From Pseudomonas azerbaijanoccidentalis (GTDB lineage Bacteria > Pseudomonadota > Gammaproteobacteria > Pseudomonadales > Pseudomonadaceae): 64,000 nucleotides of DNA. The notes beneath the pieces were generated by a model, which worked only from the letters and a program-made list of their open reading frames with translations, did no database searches and was not told where the DNA came from. This document shows, piece by piece, positions 24,803 through 33,040 of this stretch; within the stretch, counting starts at the first letter, position 1, and every line of letters starts with the position of its first letter. The stretch covers positions 62,001-126,000 of the forward strand of contig NZ_JAHSTU010000012.1 in NCBI RefSeq assembly GCF_019145495.1. The letters run 5' to 3'. Both the position numbers and the translations under genes were made by a program.

Positions 24803-24846
24803 GAAACAACAAAGCCCTCATATTTCTACGAGGGCTTTGTTTTGTA

Positions 24847-24870
<24 letters not shown>
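24803..24870. repeat. attR: right copy of the island direct repeat
   Basis: Contains the tRNA-Thr terminator hairpin (with one mismatch, AAAGCCCTCATA/TACGAGGGCTTT) and the last 24 bases of the intact tRNA. Matches 12078-12144. Confidence 0.85.
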
Positions 24871-24922
<52 letters not shown>

Positions 24923-25026
24923 GTGTCAGGGCGACGATTATAGCGATTGGGCAGGTTCTGTAAACCCCTGAATTCTGACTATTTTTGCGCAGGCCTCTGT
25001 TGCGGATTTCTGGCGCAGGCGGGTGG

Positions 25027-25554
25027 TCATCGCGGGTTGTAAAACGTCGTCCCCGAAGAGATGTCTTTGTTGACGAATGACATGGCTCCGATCGTGACGT
25101 TGTCCCCGATGTTCAGGGTGTCGGCGATGATGCAGCTGTTGGCGCCGATGCTGACATTGTCACCGATCACCAGGTCGTAACTGTCCAAGCCCAGGGTCTT
25201 GATGCCGATGGTGGTGTTTTGGCGAATGAAAAAATTTCGGCCGATTTTGACGCTGCCGGTGATCACCACGCCGGGCAGGTGCCCGATGCGAAAACCTGGA
25301 CCGATCTGGGCATCGATACTGATGTCGACGCCGTACTTGAGGTTGAGTTTGCGCTCCAGCCGTTTGGCGTAACAGCGGGCAAAACTGTTACCGGAATAGA
25401 AGTACTGGGCCAGACGGAACATGAACAAGTAGCGCAGCGTATTGTTCTTGCGAATACGCTTGAGGATATTGCTGATAAGGCCGGTGCGGCTGCCACGTTT
25501 TTTCTTGTTGGAAACTTCCGACTGCCAATGCTCTATCAAGGTATTGAGATTCAA
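25027..25554 (-). CDS. Hexapeptide-repeat acyltransferase (serine acetyltransferase-like)
   Basis: 175 aa. The N-terminal part is helical and basic. From residue about 75 the left-handed beta-helix repeats appear: 'GVDISIDAQIGPGFRIGHLP', 'GVVITGSVKIGRNFFIRQNT', 'VIGDNVSIGANSCIIADTLN' and 'IGDNVTIGAMSFVNKDI'. The His of 'IGHLPG' is the usual catalytic base. It resembles CysE but is much shorter than true CysE (about 270 aa), so a sugar O-acetyltransferase in surface polysaccharide is more likely. No partner genes are adjacent. Confidence 0.8.
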   Translation of the reverse strand: MNLNTLIEHWQSEVSNKKKRGSRTGLISNILKRIRKNNTLRYLFMFRLAQYFYSGNSFARCYAKRLERKLNLKYGVDISIDAQIGPGFRIGHLPGVVITGSVKIGRNFFIRQNTTIGIKTLGLDSYDLVIGDNVSIGANSCIIADTLNIGDNVTIGAMSFVNKDISSGTTFYNPR

Positions 25555-25923
25555 AACGTGGCCTCTGCTGAATCATTTGCCTGTGAGGTCACCGATACTA
25601 GCTGGTTGCCACTAAGGTGCCTACGATCCCGGTTGCCTTGGTTTTCACTTCAATGAGTGAAAGCTTGCGCATATTCCGCCCAAGCCGCCCCGAATTTGGC
25701 GGTTATGTCCTTTTGATCGAATGCTTATGCACAATGGAATTTGAGTTGCACGCGATTAGGTGAAGATTTGTGGACTCGTTCTCATCTATTCGCAAATCCC
25801 TGTTTTTCAGGTTCTTTATTCCCCTGTTCAAAATCTGAACACTTTAGTTTCACCTCTGAAACAGCTGTAAATATTGGATCCACGATAATTTCATCAACAG
25901 AGTTATCCACAGGCTGGCGTTGC
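25555..25923. other. Gap with no supported gene
   Basis: About 370 bp, A/T-rich from 25730 on. It contains a DnaA-box-like TTATCCACA near 25903 and a GTTC-aaaatc-TGAAC dyad near 25828. No coding sequence is supported. Confidence 0.5.
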
Positions 25924-27153
25924 TTAAGGGCACTCTGCCAGGAATAGGAAATTGCGCGGCGTAAGCGGGCTTTCACAGAATGTTCCGAGGCGTATGGTGT
26001 ATCCCTGCTCTGTGAGGAAAAGTGCCCGATCTAGCACCAGCCACAGCTCCAATGGGCGTCGGAAAAGTCCACGGAGCAGCTCAAGATTGCGCACATACGC
26101 CAAGCGTTGCCAGCCACTGGCTTCGCGGGCTGACCAATCTTGCGTAGCGATTGTGGATAACTCTTTGAGTTGGGCCAAATGCTGGCAGTAATCGGCGAAG
26201 GGTTTATCCAGCCAGGCACTGGGCAAAGACGGGGTTGGCAGGTAATCGTCAACGCCGCGCAGCTCGCGTTGCAGCAGGTCGAAGCCCAGTCGCCGGGCCA
26301 TGGATGTATCGCGCTGCCGTCGCACGCGAGCGCCGGCAGTGACGGTTTCGCTCATGGGCAACGCGAGATCATCGAGCGACAGTCGCAGGCCTGAACCTTG
26401 GGCGGCGGTAGACATCGGCGCGTAATTGGCCAGGCTGATCCGGTTGTAGCAGCAGGGGGCGATGGCGAGCTGCTTGCAGCCTGCCGCACTGGCCAGCCGT
26501 ATCAGCCGTACGTGCAGATCACCGCAGGCGTGCAGGGCAACGGGCGTGTGTTCAGCTTTCAGCAGCGCAGCCGCGGTGGCGGCGAGCACATCTTGCTCAA
26601 CATGTAGCGCATGCAGGTGATGACGCTGGCTGAGGGCCTGGCCGCTGGCAACCAGCGCTGGGTCGTATTCCACACAGGTCAGCTGTTGGCCGGTTTGCAA
26701 CAACCGGCGCCCAAGGTGTCCTTTGCCGGAGCACCAGTCCAGCCAGTGCCTGGGTGCATCGGCAAACTGCAAGCGACTGGCGAAGGCTTCGATCTGATGC
26801 CACTTGCGCCCAGGCACGTCGACGTTCAGTCGATGGCCCGCCGTTGGGAGCGCATGGGCTGGCAATTCACCCACGGCGCTCAGTGCAACGGACATTGCCG
26901 CTAATGAGGTGAAAGGCTCGGGGGCGTCCAGAAGAGCAGGTTGGTTGTGAGCGTTTTCCGCATCTTTCAGTGACCGCCCGCGTAGCCAGGCAGCCAGTTC
27001 CGGGTGGGAAGCTTCCCACGGCAGATGAAGATGCGTGAACGGTCGAGGCTTCCACAGCGCCTGATGCTCTGTAAGAAAAGTATCCAGCGCCGTGAAGCGG
27101 GCGAGTAGGGCCTCGCCCGTCAACACGTGGGATTCAACGCCCTTGGCAGGCAT
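25924..27153 (-). CDS. SAM-dependent methyltransferase-like protein
   Basis: 409 aa. The Rossmann motif I is 'HWLDWCSGKGHLGRRLL' near residue 140, followed by 'LTCVEYDPALV' (acidic motif II) and 'PVALHACGDLHVRLI' and 'AIAPCCYNRI'. The CCYN sequence is typical of the GSTCD/METTL25-like methyltransferases; the natural substrate is unknown to me. Its start overlaps the end of the upstream permease gene by 20 bases, so it is the last gene of the ABC transporter operon. A role in the transport process is not obvious. Confidence 0.75.
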   Translation of the reverse strand: MPAKGVESHVLTGEALLARFTALDTFLTEHQALWKPRPFTHLHLPWEASHPELAAWLRGRSLKDAENAHNQPALLDAPEPFTSLAAMSVALSAVGELPAHALPTAGHRLNVDVPGRKWHQIEAFASRLQFADAPRHWLDWCSGKGHLGRRLLQTGQQLTCVEYDPALVASGQALSQRHHLHALHVEQDVLAATAAALLKAEHTPVALHACGDLHVRLIRLASAAGCKQLAIAPCCYNRISLANYAPMSTAAQGSGLRLSLDDLALPMSETVTAGARVRRQRDTSMARRLGFDLLQRELRGVDDYLPTPSLPSAWLDKPFADYCQHLAQLKELSTIATQDWSAREASGWQRLAYVRNLELLRGLFRRPLELWLVLDRALFLTEQGYTIRLGTFCESPLTPRNFLFLAECP

Positions 27154-27823
27154 CGACGCGCAACCAGCGCTCCAGCAGCTTGAAGCCGCGCACCAGCACG
27201 TAAGCCATCACCAGATAGAACATGCCGGCGGCGAAGAAGATCTCCACAGGCAGGTAGGTCCGGGCAATGATGGTGCGGGCCATGCCGGTCAGCTCCAGCA
27301 GGGTCACGGTGCTGGCCAGGGCGCTGGCCTTGAGCATCAGGATCACTTCGTTGCTGTACGCCGGCAGACCGATGCGCGCGGCACGCGGCAGGATGATGTA
27401 GAACAGCGCTTTGGGTTTGGACATGCCCAAGGCTCTCGCTGCTTCGATCTCGCCCGGAGGAATCGCCTGAATGGCGCCGCGCAGTATCTCGGCGATGTAG
27501 GCCGCGGTGTGCAACGTCATGGTTGCCGTGGCGCACCAGAACGGGTCTCGCAGGTACGGCCACATCGAGCTGTTACGGATCACGTCGAACTGCGCGAGGC
27601 CGTAGTAGACCAGGAACAATTGAACCAGCAACGGCGTACCACGGAAAAAGAAGATGTAGCCGTAGGGGAATGCGCGGACCCACCAAAGCTTCGACGAGCG
27701 AGCGATACCCAACGGGATCGCCAGCAGCAGGCCGGCGATCACGGCGATTGCGACCAGCTCCAGCGTCAGAGTCGCGCCCTGGGCCAGTTTCGGCAACCAC
27801 TTGATGATGACTTCCCAGTTCAT
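27134..27823 (-). CDS. Polar amino-acid ABC transporter permease (HisM/ArtM type)
   Basis: 229 aa from ATG 27821-27823. Five to six membrane segments and the permease EAA loop 'EIEAARALGMSKPKALFYIILP' that contacts the ATPase are visible. An early 'FPYGYIFFFRGTPLLVQLFL' is typical of the HisM/GlnP family. It pairs with the permease encoded just upstream, whose stop overlaps this start by four bases. A longer frame to 28105 is overlap only. Substrate is likely a basic or polar amino acid. Confidence 0.9.
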   Translation of the reverse strand: MNWEVIIKWLPKLAQGATLTLELVAIAVIAGLLLAIPLGIARSSKLWWVRAFPYGYIFFFRGTPLLVQLFLVYYGLAQFDVIRNSSMWPYLRDPFWCATATMTLHTAAYIAEILRGAIQAIPPGEIEAARALGMSKPKALFYIILPRAARIGLPAYSNEVILMLKASALASTVTLLELTGMARTIIARTYLPVEIFFAAGMFYLVMAYVLVRGFKLLERWLRVDACQGR

Positions 27824-28515
27824 TGTGTGCTCCTCGCGAAGCCGCGAGCGGCGCGTTTTTCCAGGAAGTGCATGCCGGTCATCGCCAGCACCGTCAAGCT
27901 CAGGTACATGAACGCAGCGACCATATAGAACGTGAACGGTTGTTTGGACACGGTCACGCCGATTTGCGCATGACGCATGATTTCTTCCAGGCCGATCACC
28001 GATACCAGCGCAGTGTCTTTCATCAGGATCATGAACAGGTTGCCCAGGCCGGGCAGGGCGATGCGCCACATCTGCGGCATGATCAACTTGGTGAAGATGC
28101 GCCATTTCGACAGGCCCAGGGCCACGCCGGCCTCACGATGGCCCTTGGGAATGGCGAGGATCGCTCCACGAAACACTTCCGTGGCGTAGGCGCCGAAGCA
28201 CAGTCCCAGCGCAATCACACCCGCGGCGAAAGCATTGAGTTCAAGGTCGGGGTTGCCGAAGAACTCGCCCAAGGCACGCATCAGGTTGACCGTGCCGAAG
28301 TAGATCAACAGTACCCAGAGCAATTCCGGGATGCCGCGAACCAGGGTCGAATAAGTGCCGCCAAGCCATTGCAGCGGCTTGTACGGGGAAGTCTTGGCCA
28401 AGGCGCCGAGCAAACCGAGCACCAGCCCCAGGCACAGGGCCGAGAGTGCCAGTTTCACAGTCATCAGCGCGCCAGCGGCGAGCGCCGGGCCGAATCCGTA
28501 GAGGTCGATAATCAT
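27820..28515 (-). CDS. Polar amino-acid ABC transporter permease (HisQ type)
   Basis: 231 aa with 'YSTLVRGIPELLWVLLIYFG' and the EAA loop 'KGHREAGVALGLSKWRIFTK'. It belongs to the HisQ/GlnP family of inner-membrane permeases and is the heterodimer partner of the next product. It lies 78 bases after the binding-protein gene, with a GC-rich hairpin between them, a common device to keep binding-protein mRNA high and permease mRNA low. Confidence 0.9.
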   Translation of the reverse strand: MIIDLYGFGPALAAGALMTVKLALSALCLGLVLGLLGALAKTSPYKPLQWLGGTYSTLVRGIPELLWVLLIYFGTVNLMRALGEFFGNPDLELNAFAAGVIALGLCFGAYATEVFRGAILAIPKGHREAGVALGLSKWRIFTKLIMPQMWRIALPGLGNLFMILMKDTALVSVIGLEEIMRHAQIGVTVSKQPFTFYMVAAFMYLSLTVLAMTGMHFLEKRAARGFARSTQ

Positions 28516-28550
28516 GGATTTCTTTTCAAATCGCGGCAGGCAATGCCGGG

Positions 28551-28581
28551 GACCGGCGCCCTCAGAGGAGGGCGCCGGTTC
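28551..28581 (-). terminator. Intra-operon hairpin between binding protein and permease
   Basis: ACCGGCGCCCTC-agag-GAGGGCGCCGGT, perfect 12-bp arms and no long T-run. It is probably an mRNA-stabilising or partial termination hairpin that sets the ratio of binding protein to permease. Confidence 0.65.
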
Positions 28582-28593
28582 GGCAGGTCAGGA

Positions 28594-29340
28594 TCAATAG
28601 ATGCTGAACGGGAAGTACTTGTCGTTGATCTTCTTGTAGGTGCCGTCAGCAACGATTTCTTTCAGCGCGACGTTCAGCTTCTCGCGGATTGGATCGTTTT
28701 TACGCACGGCGATACCGATCTTGTCGCTTTCTTCTACCGGGTCACCTTTGAATTCATAGGATTTGCCGGCGTCGCTTTTCAGCCACTCGTAGTTGACGTA
28801 TTTGTCGGCGAGGATGCCGTCCAGGCGACCGGAAGTCAGGTCGAGGTAGGCGTTTTCCTGGGTGTCGTAGAGTTTGACTTCAACGCCTTCCATGTTGTCT
28901 TCAAGCCAGGTACCGGCGAGGGTTGCACGTTGTGCGCCGATCACTTTGCCTTGCAGCGCAGCCTTGTCGGTTTTGAAGTCGACACTTTTCGGTGCGATGA
29001 ATTGCAGCTTGTTGGAGTAGTACGGGTCGGTGAAATCTACCGCTTGCTTGCGCTCGTCGGTGATCGACATCGAGGAAATCAGGAAGTCGAACTTCTTGGC
29101 GTTCAGGGCCGGGATGATGCCGTCCCAGTCGGAGGTGACGACGGTGCACTCGACTTTCATCTTGGCGCACAAGGCATCGCCGATCTCTTTGTCGAAGCCG
29201 ACGACATTGCCACTGGCATCTTTATTGTTGAACGGCGGGTAAGCCGCTTCGATGCCCATCTTCAGGGTTTCGGCCATGGCACCGGCGCTGAACGCCAGGG
29301 TGACGGCGGCAGCCAGGAAGACCTTTTTGTAGTTCTGCAT
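28594..29340 (-). CDS. Periplasmic amino-acid binding protein (lysine/arginine/ornithine/histidine type)
   Basis: 248 aa from ATG 29338-29340 with signal peptide 'MQNYKKVFLAAAVTLAFSAG' and AMA. The mature part shows 'LKMGIEAAYPPFNNKDASGN', 'GFDKEIGDALCAKMKVECTV' with a disulfide-like Cys pair, and 'SDWDGIIPALNAKKFDFLIS', 'ERKQAVDFTDPYY', all typical of the HisJ/ArgT/AotJ group. It captures basic amino acids in the periplasm and hands them to the permease pair. Substrate choice between histidine, arginine and ornithine is open. The start is set by the signal peptide; a longer frame reaches 29406 without one. Confidence 0.92.
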   Translation of the reverse strand: MQNYKKVFLAAAVTLAFSAGAMAETLKMGIEAAYPPFNNKDASGNVVGFDKEIGDALCAKMKVECTVVTSDWDGIIPALNAKKFDFLISSMSITDERKQAVDFTDPYYSNKLQFIAPKSVDFKTDKAALQGKVIGAQRATLAGTWLEDNMEGVEVKLYDTQENAYLDLTSGRLDGILADKYVNYEWLKSDAGKSYEFKGDPVEESDKIGIAVRKNDPIREKLNVALKEIVADGTYKKINDKYFPFSIY

Positions 29341-29353
29341 GCGGGTAGCTCCG

Positions 29354-30127
29354 TTAGCGGTTGCTGGACATGAATTGTTTGCAGCGCGCCGAAAGCGGGT
29401 TTTCAAACACCTGCTGTGGCGATCCTTGCTCTTCTACCAGGCCCTGGTGGAGGAACACCACCTCGCTGGAGACCTGACGGGCGAAGCCCATTTCGTGGGT
29501 CACGAGCAGCATGGTGCGGCCTTCTTCGGCCAGGGCGCGGATGACATTAAGTACTTCCTGGACCATTTCCGGGTCAAGCGCGGAGGTGGGCTCGTCGAAC
29601 AGGATGACCTTGGGTTGCATGGCCAACGTGCGGGCGATGGCTGCGCGTTGTTGCTGGCCGCCGGACAATTGCGCGGGGTAGGCGTGGCGCTTGTCGGCGA
29701 TGCCGACCTTGGCCAACAGGGCTTCGGCGACTTCGATGGCTTCAGCCTTGCTCTGGCCGAGCACCCGGCGCGGGGCTTCGATGATGTTGTCGAGCACGCT
29801 CATGTGCGGCCACAGATTAAAGTTTTGAAACACAAAACCAATCTCGCTACGCAGGCGGTTGATCTGTTTGCCATCGGCGGCAACCAGTTCGCCGTTCTTC
29901 GCGGCCTTGAGCTTGAGTTCTTCACCGGCCACCAGGATCTGCCCCTGATGCGGATTTTCCAGCAGGTTGATGCAACGCAGGAACGTGGACTTGCCGGAGC
30001 CGGAGGAGCCGAGGATCGAGATCACGTCGCCGTCGCGAGCGGTCAGCGAGATACCTTTGAGCACCTCAAGCGAGCCGTAGCGTTTGTGCAAGTTGCGGAT
30101 TTCAAGCGCGGGCGTGGCCTCAGCCAT
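29354..30127 (-). CDS. Amino-acid ABC transporter ATP-binding protein (HisP type)
   Basis: 257 aa. Walker A 'GSSGSGKST', Q-loop 'FVFQNFNLWPHMSVLDNI', signature 'QLSGGQQQRAAIART', Walker B 'VILFDEPTSALDPE' and the switch His in 'LVTHEMGFAR'. Length and motifs fit HisP/ArtP. It is the first gene of the operon ATPase, binding protein, two permeases and a methyltransferase. The order recalls PA5152-PA5155 of P. aeruginosa as I remember it. Confidence 0.95.
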   Translation of the reverse strand: MAEATPALEIRNLHKRYGSLEVLKGISLTARDGDVISILGSSGSGKSTFLRCINLLENPHQGQILVAGEELKLKAAKNGELVAADGKQINRLRSEIGFVFQNFNLWPHMSVLDNIIEAPRRVLGQSKAEAIEVAEALLAKVGIADKRHAYPAQLSGGQQQRAAIARTLAMQPKVILFDEPTSALDPEMVQEVLNVIRALAEEGRTMLLVTHEMGFARQVSSEVVFLHQGLVEEQGSPQQVFENPLSARCKQFMSSNR

Positions 30128-30679
30128 GTGCGTTCCTCATTGTGTGTTTCGCTCCTGCTGTTGGCGGCCTTCCTGGCGTGGCGGCCAAGCTAGCATAGCG
30201 TTTCAAGGGCAGCCAACAGCGCTACGGGCAGTAAACGGGTGGCATATGGCAGGTTGTCGCATCGGCACAGCAGACTGTCGCCCCATCAACAACCGAACAG
30301 CCGTTTGAACCTGGCTTTCAAACAAAAAGCGCAGCGGCTGTCGCAAAAAGGGCGCGATGTTGCCAGCTTTGGCGGGGGGTGGGAAGCGCTAACCGGCCAA
30401 ACGCACTTTTATTGTGCGTTGAGCATTTTTGGGGTGTGTTTCGGGTGCCTTGGTTCGTCCTTAAAGTGGGTCGCAGGGTAACGATCTGGCAAATTGCCAT
30501 TAATCTCAATGACTTGCGATGACTGTCCGGTCAGGAGCAGAGCCCCGCTGCAGAGGGTTTTGAAACATTTTGGCGCAATTATTGCATGCAGAATCCGGAA
30601 CGCCCCGTTGGTTTCTTTTTACGAGAAGGATCGCTAAACGGGATGCACGCATTCGCTTCTCCTTACAAAGGTAGTTTTA
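30128..30679. promoter_or_regulatory. Divergent control region between ABC operon and gabP
   Basis: About 550 bp without a gene. The right end holds the sigma-54 promoter of gabP (30570-30586). The promoter of the ABC operon must lie in the left part; no clear boxes are seen. Confidence 0.6.
30570..30586 (+). promoter_or_regulatory. Sigma-54 promoter upstream of gabP
   Basis: TTGGCGCAATTATTGCA fits the -24/-12 consensus TTGGCAC-N5-TTGCA: GG at 30572-30573 and GC at 30584-30585 with exactly ten bases between. It lies 94 bases before the gabP ATG. A nitrogen-linked activator would be expected. Confidence 0.7.
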
Positions 30680-32071
30680 ATGAGCAGTACCCCAAGCTCT
30701 AATGGCCTCGAACAGGGGCTCAAACCGCGCCACGTGACCATGCTGTCGATTGCCGGTGTTATCGGCGCCGGCCTGTTCGTTGGCTCGGGTCACGCCATCG
30801 CTGCTGCAGGTCCGGCTGTTCTGTTGGCGTATGCCGCCGCCGGCATGCTGGTGGTGTTGGTGATGCGCATGCTCGGCGAAATGGCCGTGGCTTCGCCGGA
30901 CACCGGTTCATTTTCCACTTACGCCGACCGCGCAATCGGTCACTGGGCCGGTTTCACCATCGGCTGGCTCTACTGGTGGTTCTGGGTGCTGGTGATCCCG
31001 CTGGAAGCCAACGCCGCCGCGACGATCCTGCACGCCTGGTTCCCGGGTGTGGACATCTGGGCTTTCGCACTGGTCATCACGATGCTGCTGACCGTGACCA
31101 ATCTGTTCAGCGTGAAGAACTACGGTGAGTTCGAGTTCTGGTTCGCCCTGATCAAAGTATTGGCGATCATCGGTTTTATCATTCTTGGCCTGGCGGCGAT
31201 CTTCGGTTTCCTGCCGAACAGTCAAGTCAGCGGTGTTTCGCACCTGTTCGACACCCAAGGCTTCCTGCCAAACGGCATGGGCGCCGTGTTGGGCGCAATC
31301 CTGACCACCATGTTCTCCTTCATGGGCACCGAGATCGTGACCATCGCGGCCGCTGAATCGAAAGACCCGGGCAAGCAAATCTCCAAGGCCACCAACTCGG
31401 TGATCTGGCGGATCGGCTTGTTCTACCTCGTGTCGATCTTCATCGTCGTGGCCCTGGTGCCTTGGAACGACCCGATTCTGGCCAGCGTTGGTTCCTACCA
31501 GACTGTGCTTGACCGCATGGGCATCCCGAACGCCAAGATGATCGTCGACATTGTGGTGTTGGTTGCGGTAACCAGCTGCCTGAACTCGGCGCTCTACACG
31601 TCGTCGCGCATGTTGTTTTCCCTGGGCAAGCGCGGCGATGCGCCAGCGGTTTCCACGCGCACCAATAAAAGTGGCACGCCTTACTGGGCGGTGATGTTGT
31701 CCACCGGTGCAGCCTTCCTTGCCACCTTCGCCAACTACGTGGCGCCTGCGGCGGTGTTCGAGTTCCTGCTGGCCAGTTCCGGCGCCATTGCACTGCTGGT
31801 TTACCTGGTGATCGCGTTTTCGCAGCTGCGTATGCGCAAGCAGCGCATTGCCCGTGGTGAAAAAATCGCCTTCAGCATGTGGCTGTTCCCGGGCCTGACT
31901 TACGCGGTGATCGTCTTCATCGTTGCGGCCCTGACCATCATGCTGTTCCAGGAAGCCCACCGTGTGGAAATCATCGCCACAGGGTTGTTGAGCCTGATGG
32001 TGGTGGCTGCCGGCTTGCTGGTGGCCCGTCGTCGTCGCCATGAGAAACTGGTCGCGGCAGTCGCGCGCTAA
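30680..32071 (+). CDS. gabP: GABA permease-like amino-acid transporter
   Basis: 463 aa, the size of Pseudomonas GabP. It is an APC-superfamily protein with twelve hydrophobic segments. 'GLKPRHVTMLSIAGVIGAGL' begins the first helix with the unwound GxGxG-like substrate site, followed by 'RMLGEMAVASPDTGSFSTYA'. 'TTMFSFMGTEIVTIAAAESK' and 'SSRMLFSLGKRGDAP' are also characteristic. It probably imports 4-aminobutyrate by proton symport, but related carriers take other amino acids. The good sigma-54 promoter upstream agrees with nitrogen control. Confidence 0.85.
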   Translation: MSSTPSSNGLEQGLKPRHVTMLSIAGVIGAGLFVGSGHAIAAAGPAVLLAYAAAGMLVVLVMRMLGEMAVASPDTGSFSTYADRAIGHWAGFTIGWLYWWFWVLVIPLEANAAATILHAWFPGVDIWAFALVITMLLTVTNLFSVKNYGEFEFWFALIKVLAIIGFIILGLAAIFGFLPNSQVSGVSHLFDTQGFLPNGMGAVLGAILTTMFSFMGTEIVTIAAAESKDPGKQISKATNSVIWRIGLFYLVSIFIVVALVPWNDPILASVGSYQTVLDRMGIPNAKMIVDIVVLVAVTSCLNSALYTSSRMLFSLGKRGDAPAVSTRTNKSGTPYWAVMLSTGAAFLATFANYVAPAAVFEFLLASSGAIALLVYLVIAFSQLRMRKQRIARGEKIAFSMWLFPGLTYAVIVFIVAALTIMLFQEAHRVEIIATGLLSLMVVAAGLLVARRRRHEKLVAAVAR

Positions 32072-32087
32072 GTACTCTGGCTGAAAT

Positions 32088-32127
32088 AAAAACGGCCGCT
32101 GTCAGTGATGACAAGCGGCCGTTTTGT
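32088..32127. terminator. Bidirectional terminator between gabP and the convergent gene
   Basis: AAAACGGCCGCT-gtcagtgatgaca-AGCGGCCGTTTT, flanked by A and T runs on both sides. Confidence 0.8.
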
Positions 32128-32144
32128 TTGCCGAAGCCAAGTGG

Positions 32145-32597
32145 TTACTCGGCTTTTTCTTCCGGCGCTGCCTGAGATCGGCTATAGACGTCCAGGGCAT
32201 CGCCGAAGTCGGTGATGAATTGCGGCTCGCTGAGCCAGGCCTGGGCGGTTTCGCGGTCCATGCCGTCGGCCCACATGCGGTAGTCGATCAGCATGTCGGC
32301 GGCCAGGTGGGTGGCGGCCATGCCTTCGTCGTCGGCGTTCTCCATGTCCAGCAGTTCTGGATGGTCGATGATGATGAAGGCCAGGTTCGTCAGCAGGACC
32401 GAGAGCATTTCGCCGCGGCTGACGGCTTCGGCGTCGCGCATTTTGCTGAACATTGCCAGGGTGTATTCCGGGATCGGCTCGGCAAGGTGACCAAGGTCAT
32501 CGTCCAGTTCGGCGGGCTTTCTGCCGTGGATGTTGATCTGCTTGGCTTTGGCTTTTGCGCGTTTGGCGCGTTTCTGTTGCTTGTTCAGGGAGGCCAT
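32145..32597 (-). CDS. Tandem paralog 2: Lys/Arg-rich N terminus, unknown function
   Basis: 150 aa. Residues 1-20 are strongly basic (MASLNKQQKRAKRAKAKAK). The rest is acidic and helical, with 'EMLSVLLTNLAFIIIDHPEL' and 'AADMLIDYRMWADGMDRETA'. It is similar over most of its length to the protein of the next gene upstream (first 20 residues, 'IDYRxW', 'AWLSEP' against 'AWIESP'), so the two arose by duplication and lie six bases apart. A nucleic-acid contact through the basic end is possible. I do not know the family. Confidence 0.75.
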   Translation of the reverse strand: MASLNKQQKRAKRAKAKAKQINIHGRKPAELDDDLGHLAEPIPEYTLAMFSKMRDAEAVSRGEMLSVLLTNLAFIIIDHPELLDMENADDEGMAATHLAADMLIDYRMWADGMDRETAQAWLSEPQFITDFGDALDVYSRSQAAPEEKAE

Positions 32598-32603
32598 GGG
32601 AAC

Positions 32604-33020
32604 TCAGTTCGGTTTCTGTTGGTTTTGTGCTGCGATGACTTCGGACGCCGTTACGTAGTCAATCTGGAACTCCGGGGATTCGATCCACGCCAGAGCACTG
32701 GCTTCATCCGCTTCGGTAGACCATTGGCGATACTCGATCAGCGCCGCGATGATGAAGTCCGTCGCTGTTTCTTCACCCTCCTGCTCCAGCACCAGTGCAA
32801 GCAGTGGGTGTTCAAGAAAGGCTGCGCACATGGCTTGTTGGCTGATCTTTTGCGCATCGAGCATTTCTTTGAACAACTCGGTCAGATCAACCGATTCAAA
32901 GTCAATGCGGTCATCGTTCGGGTCCAGCTCGACCGGCGCGGCAGCGCGTTGGTTGCGGTTCTGCTTGGCCTTGGCCTTGGCGCGGGAGGCGCGTTTTTGC
33001 TGCTTGTTGGCGGAGGCCAT
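32604..33020 (-). CDS. Tandem paralog 1: Lys/Arg-rich N terminus, unknown function
   Basis: 138 aa starting MASANKQQKRASRAKAKAK, followed by 'LTELFKEMLDAQKISQQAMC', 'FIIAALIEYRQWSTEADEAS' and 'LAWIESPEFQIDYVTASEVI'. It has the same layout as its neighbour: basic head and acidic helical body. It is the first of the two co-transcribed copies. A stable terminator lies after the second. No enzyme motif is visible. Confidence 0.75.
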   Translation of the reverse strand: MASANKQQKRASRAKAKAKQNRNQRAAAPVELDPNDDRIDFESVDLTELFKEMLDAQKISQQAMCAAFLEHPLLALVLEQEGEETATDFIIAALIEYRQWSTEADEASALAWIESPEFQIDYVTASEVIAAQNQQKPN

Positions 33021-33040
33021 GGGTGTTGTTCCGTTATGCG

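Larger units (their letters stand above)
12145..24846. mobile_element. Integrative genomic island at tRNA-Thr (about 12.7 kb)
   Basis: The element is bounded by attL (12078-12144) and attR (24803-24870), the latter overlapping the intact tRNA-Thr. It carries one tyrosine recombinase gene, a ubiquitin-like/helicase cluster, an AT-rich membrane gene and an Abi gene. No conjugation, phage structural or replication genes are seen, so it is not self-transmissible by itself. The coding sequences use more A/T than the flanks, strongest in 19.6-21.2 kb. Decay of the left tRNA copy suggests that the insertion is not very recent. Confidence 0.85.

Noticed and set aside
12145..24846. Island considered as a prophage
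   Set aside because: No capsid, tail, lysis, portal or terminase genes are present; only an integrase and accessory cargo.
25895..25915. DnaA-box-like TTATCCACA as a replication origin
   Set aside because: A single box without clustered copies, dnaA, dnaN or AT-rich unwinding arrays nearby.
27092..29373. Long plus-strand frames (278 and 516 codons) opposite the ABC transporter genes
   Set aside because: These are antisense to well-supported transporter genes in high-GC sequence; translated text is low-complexity and lacks family motifs.
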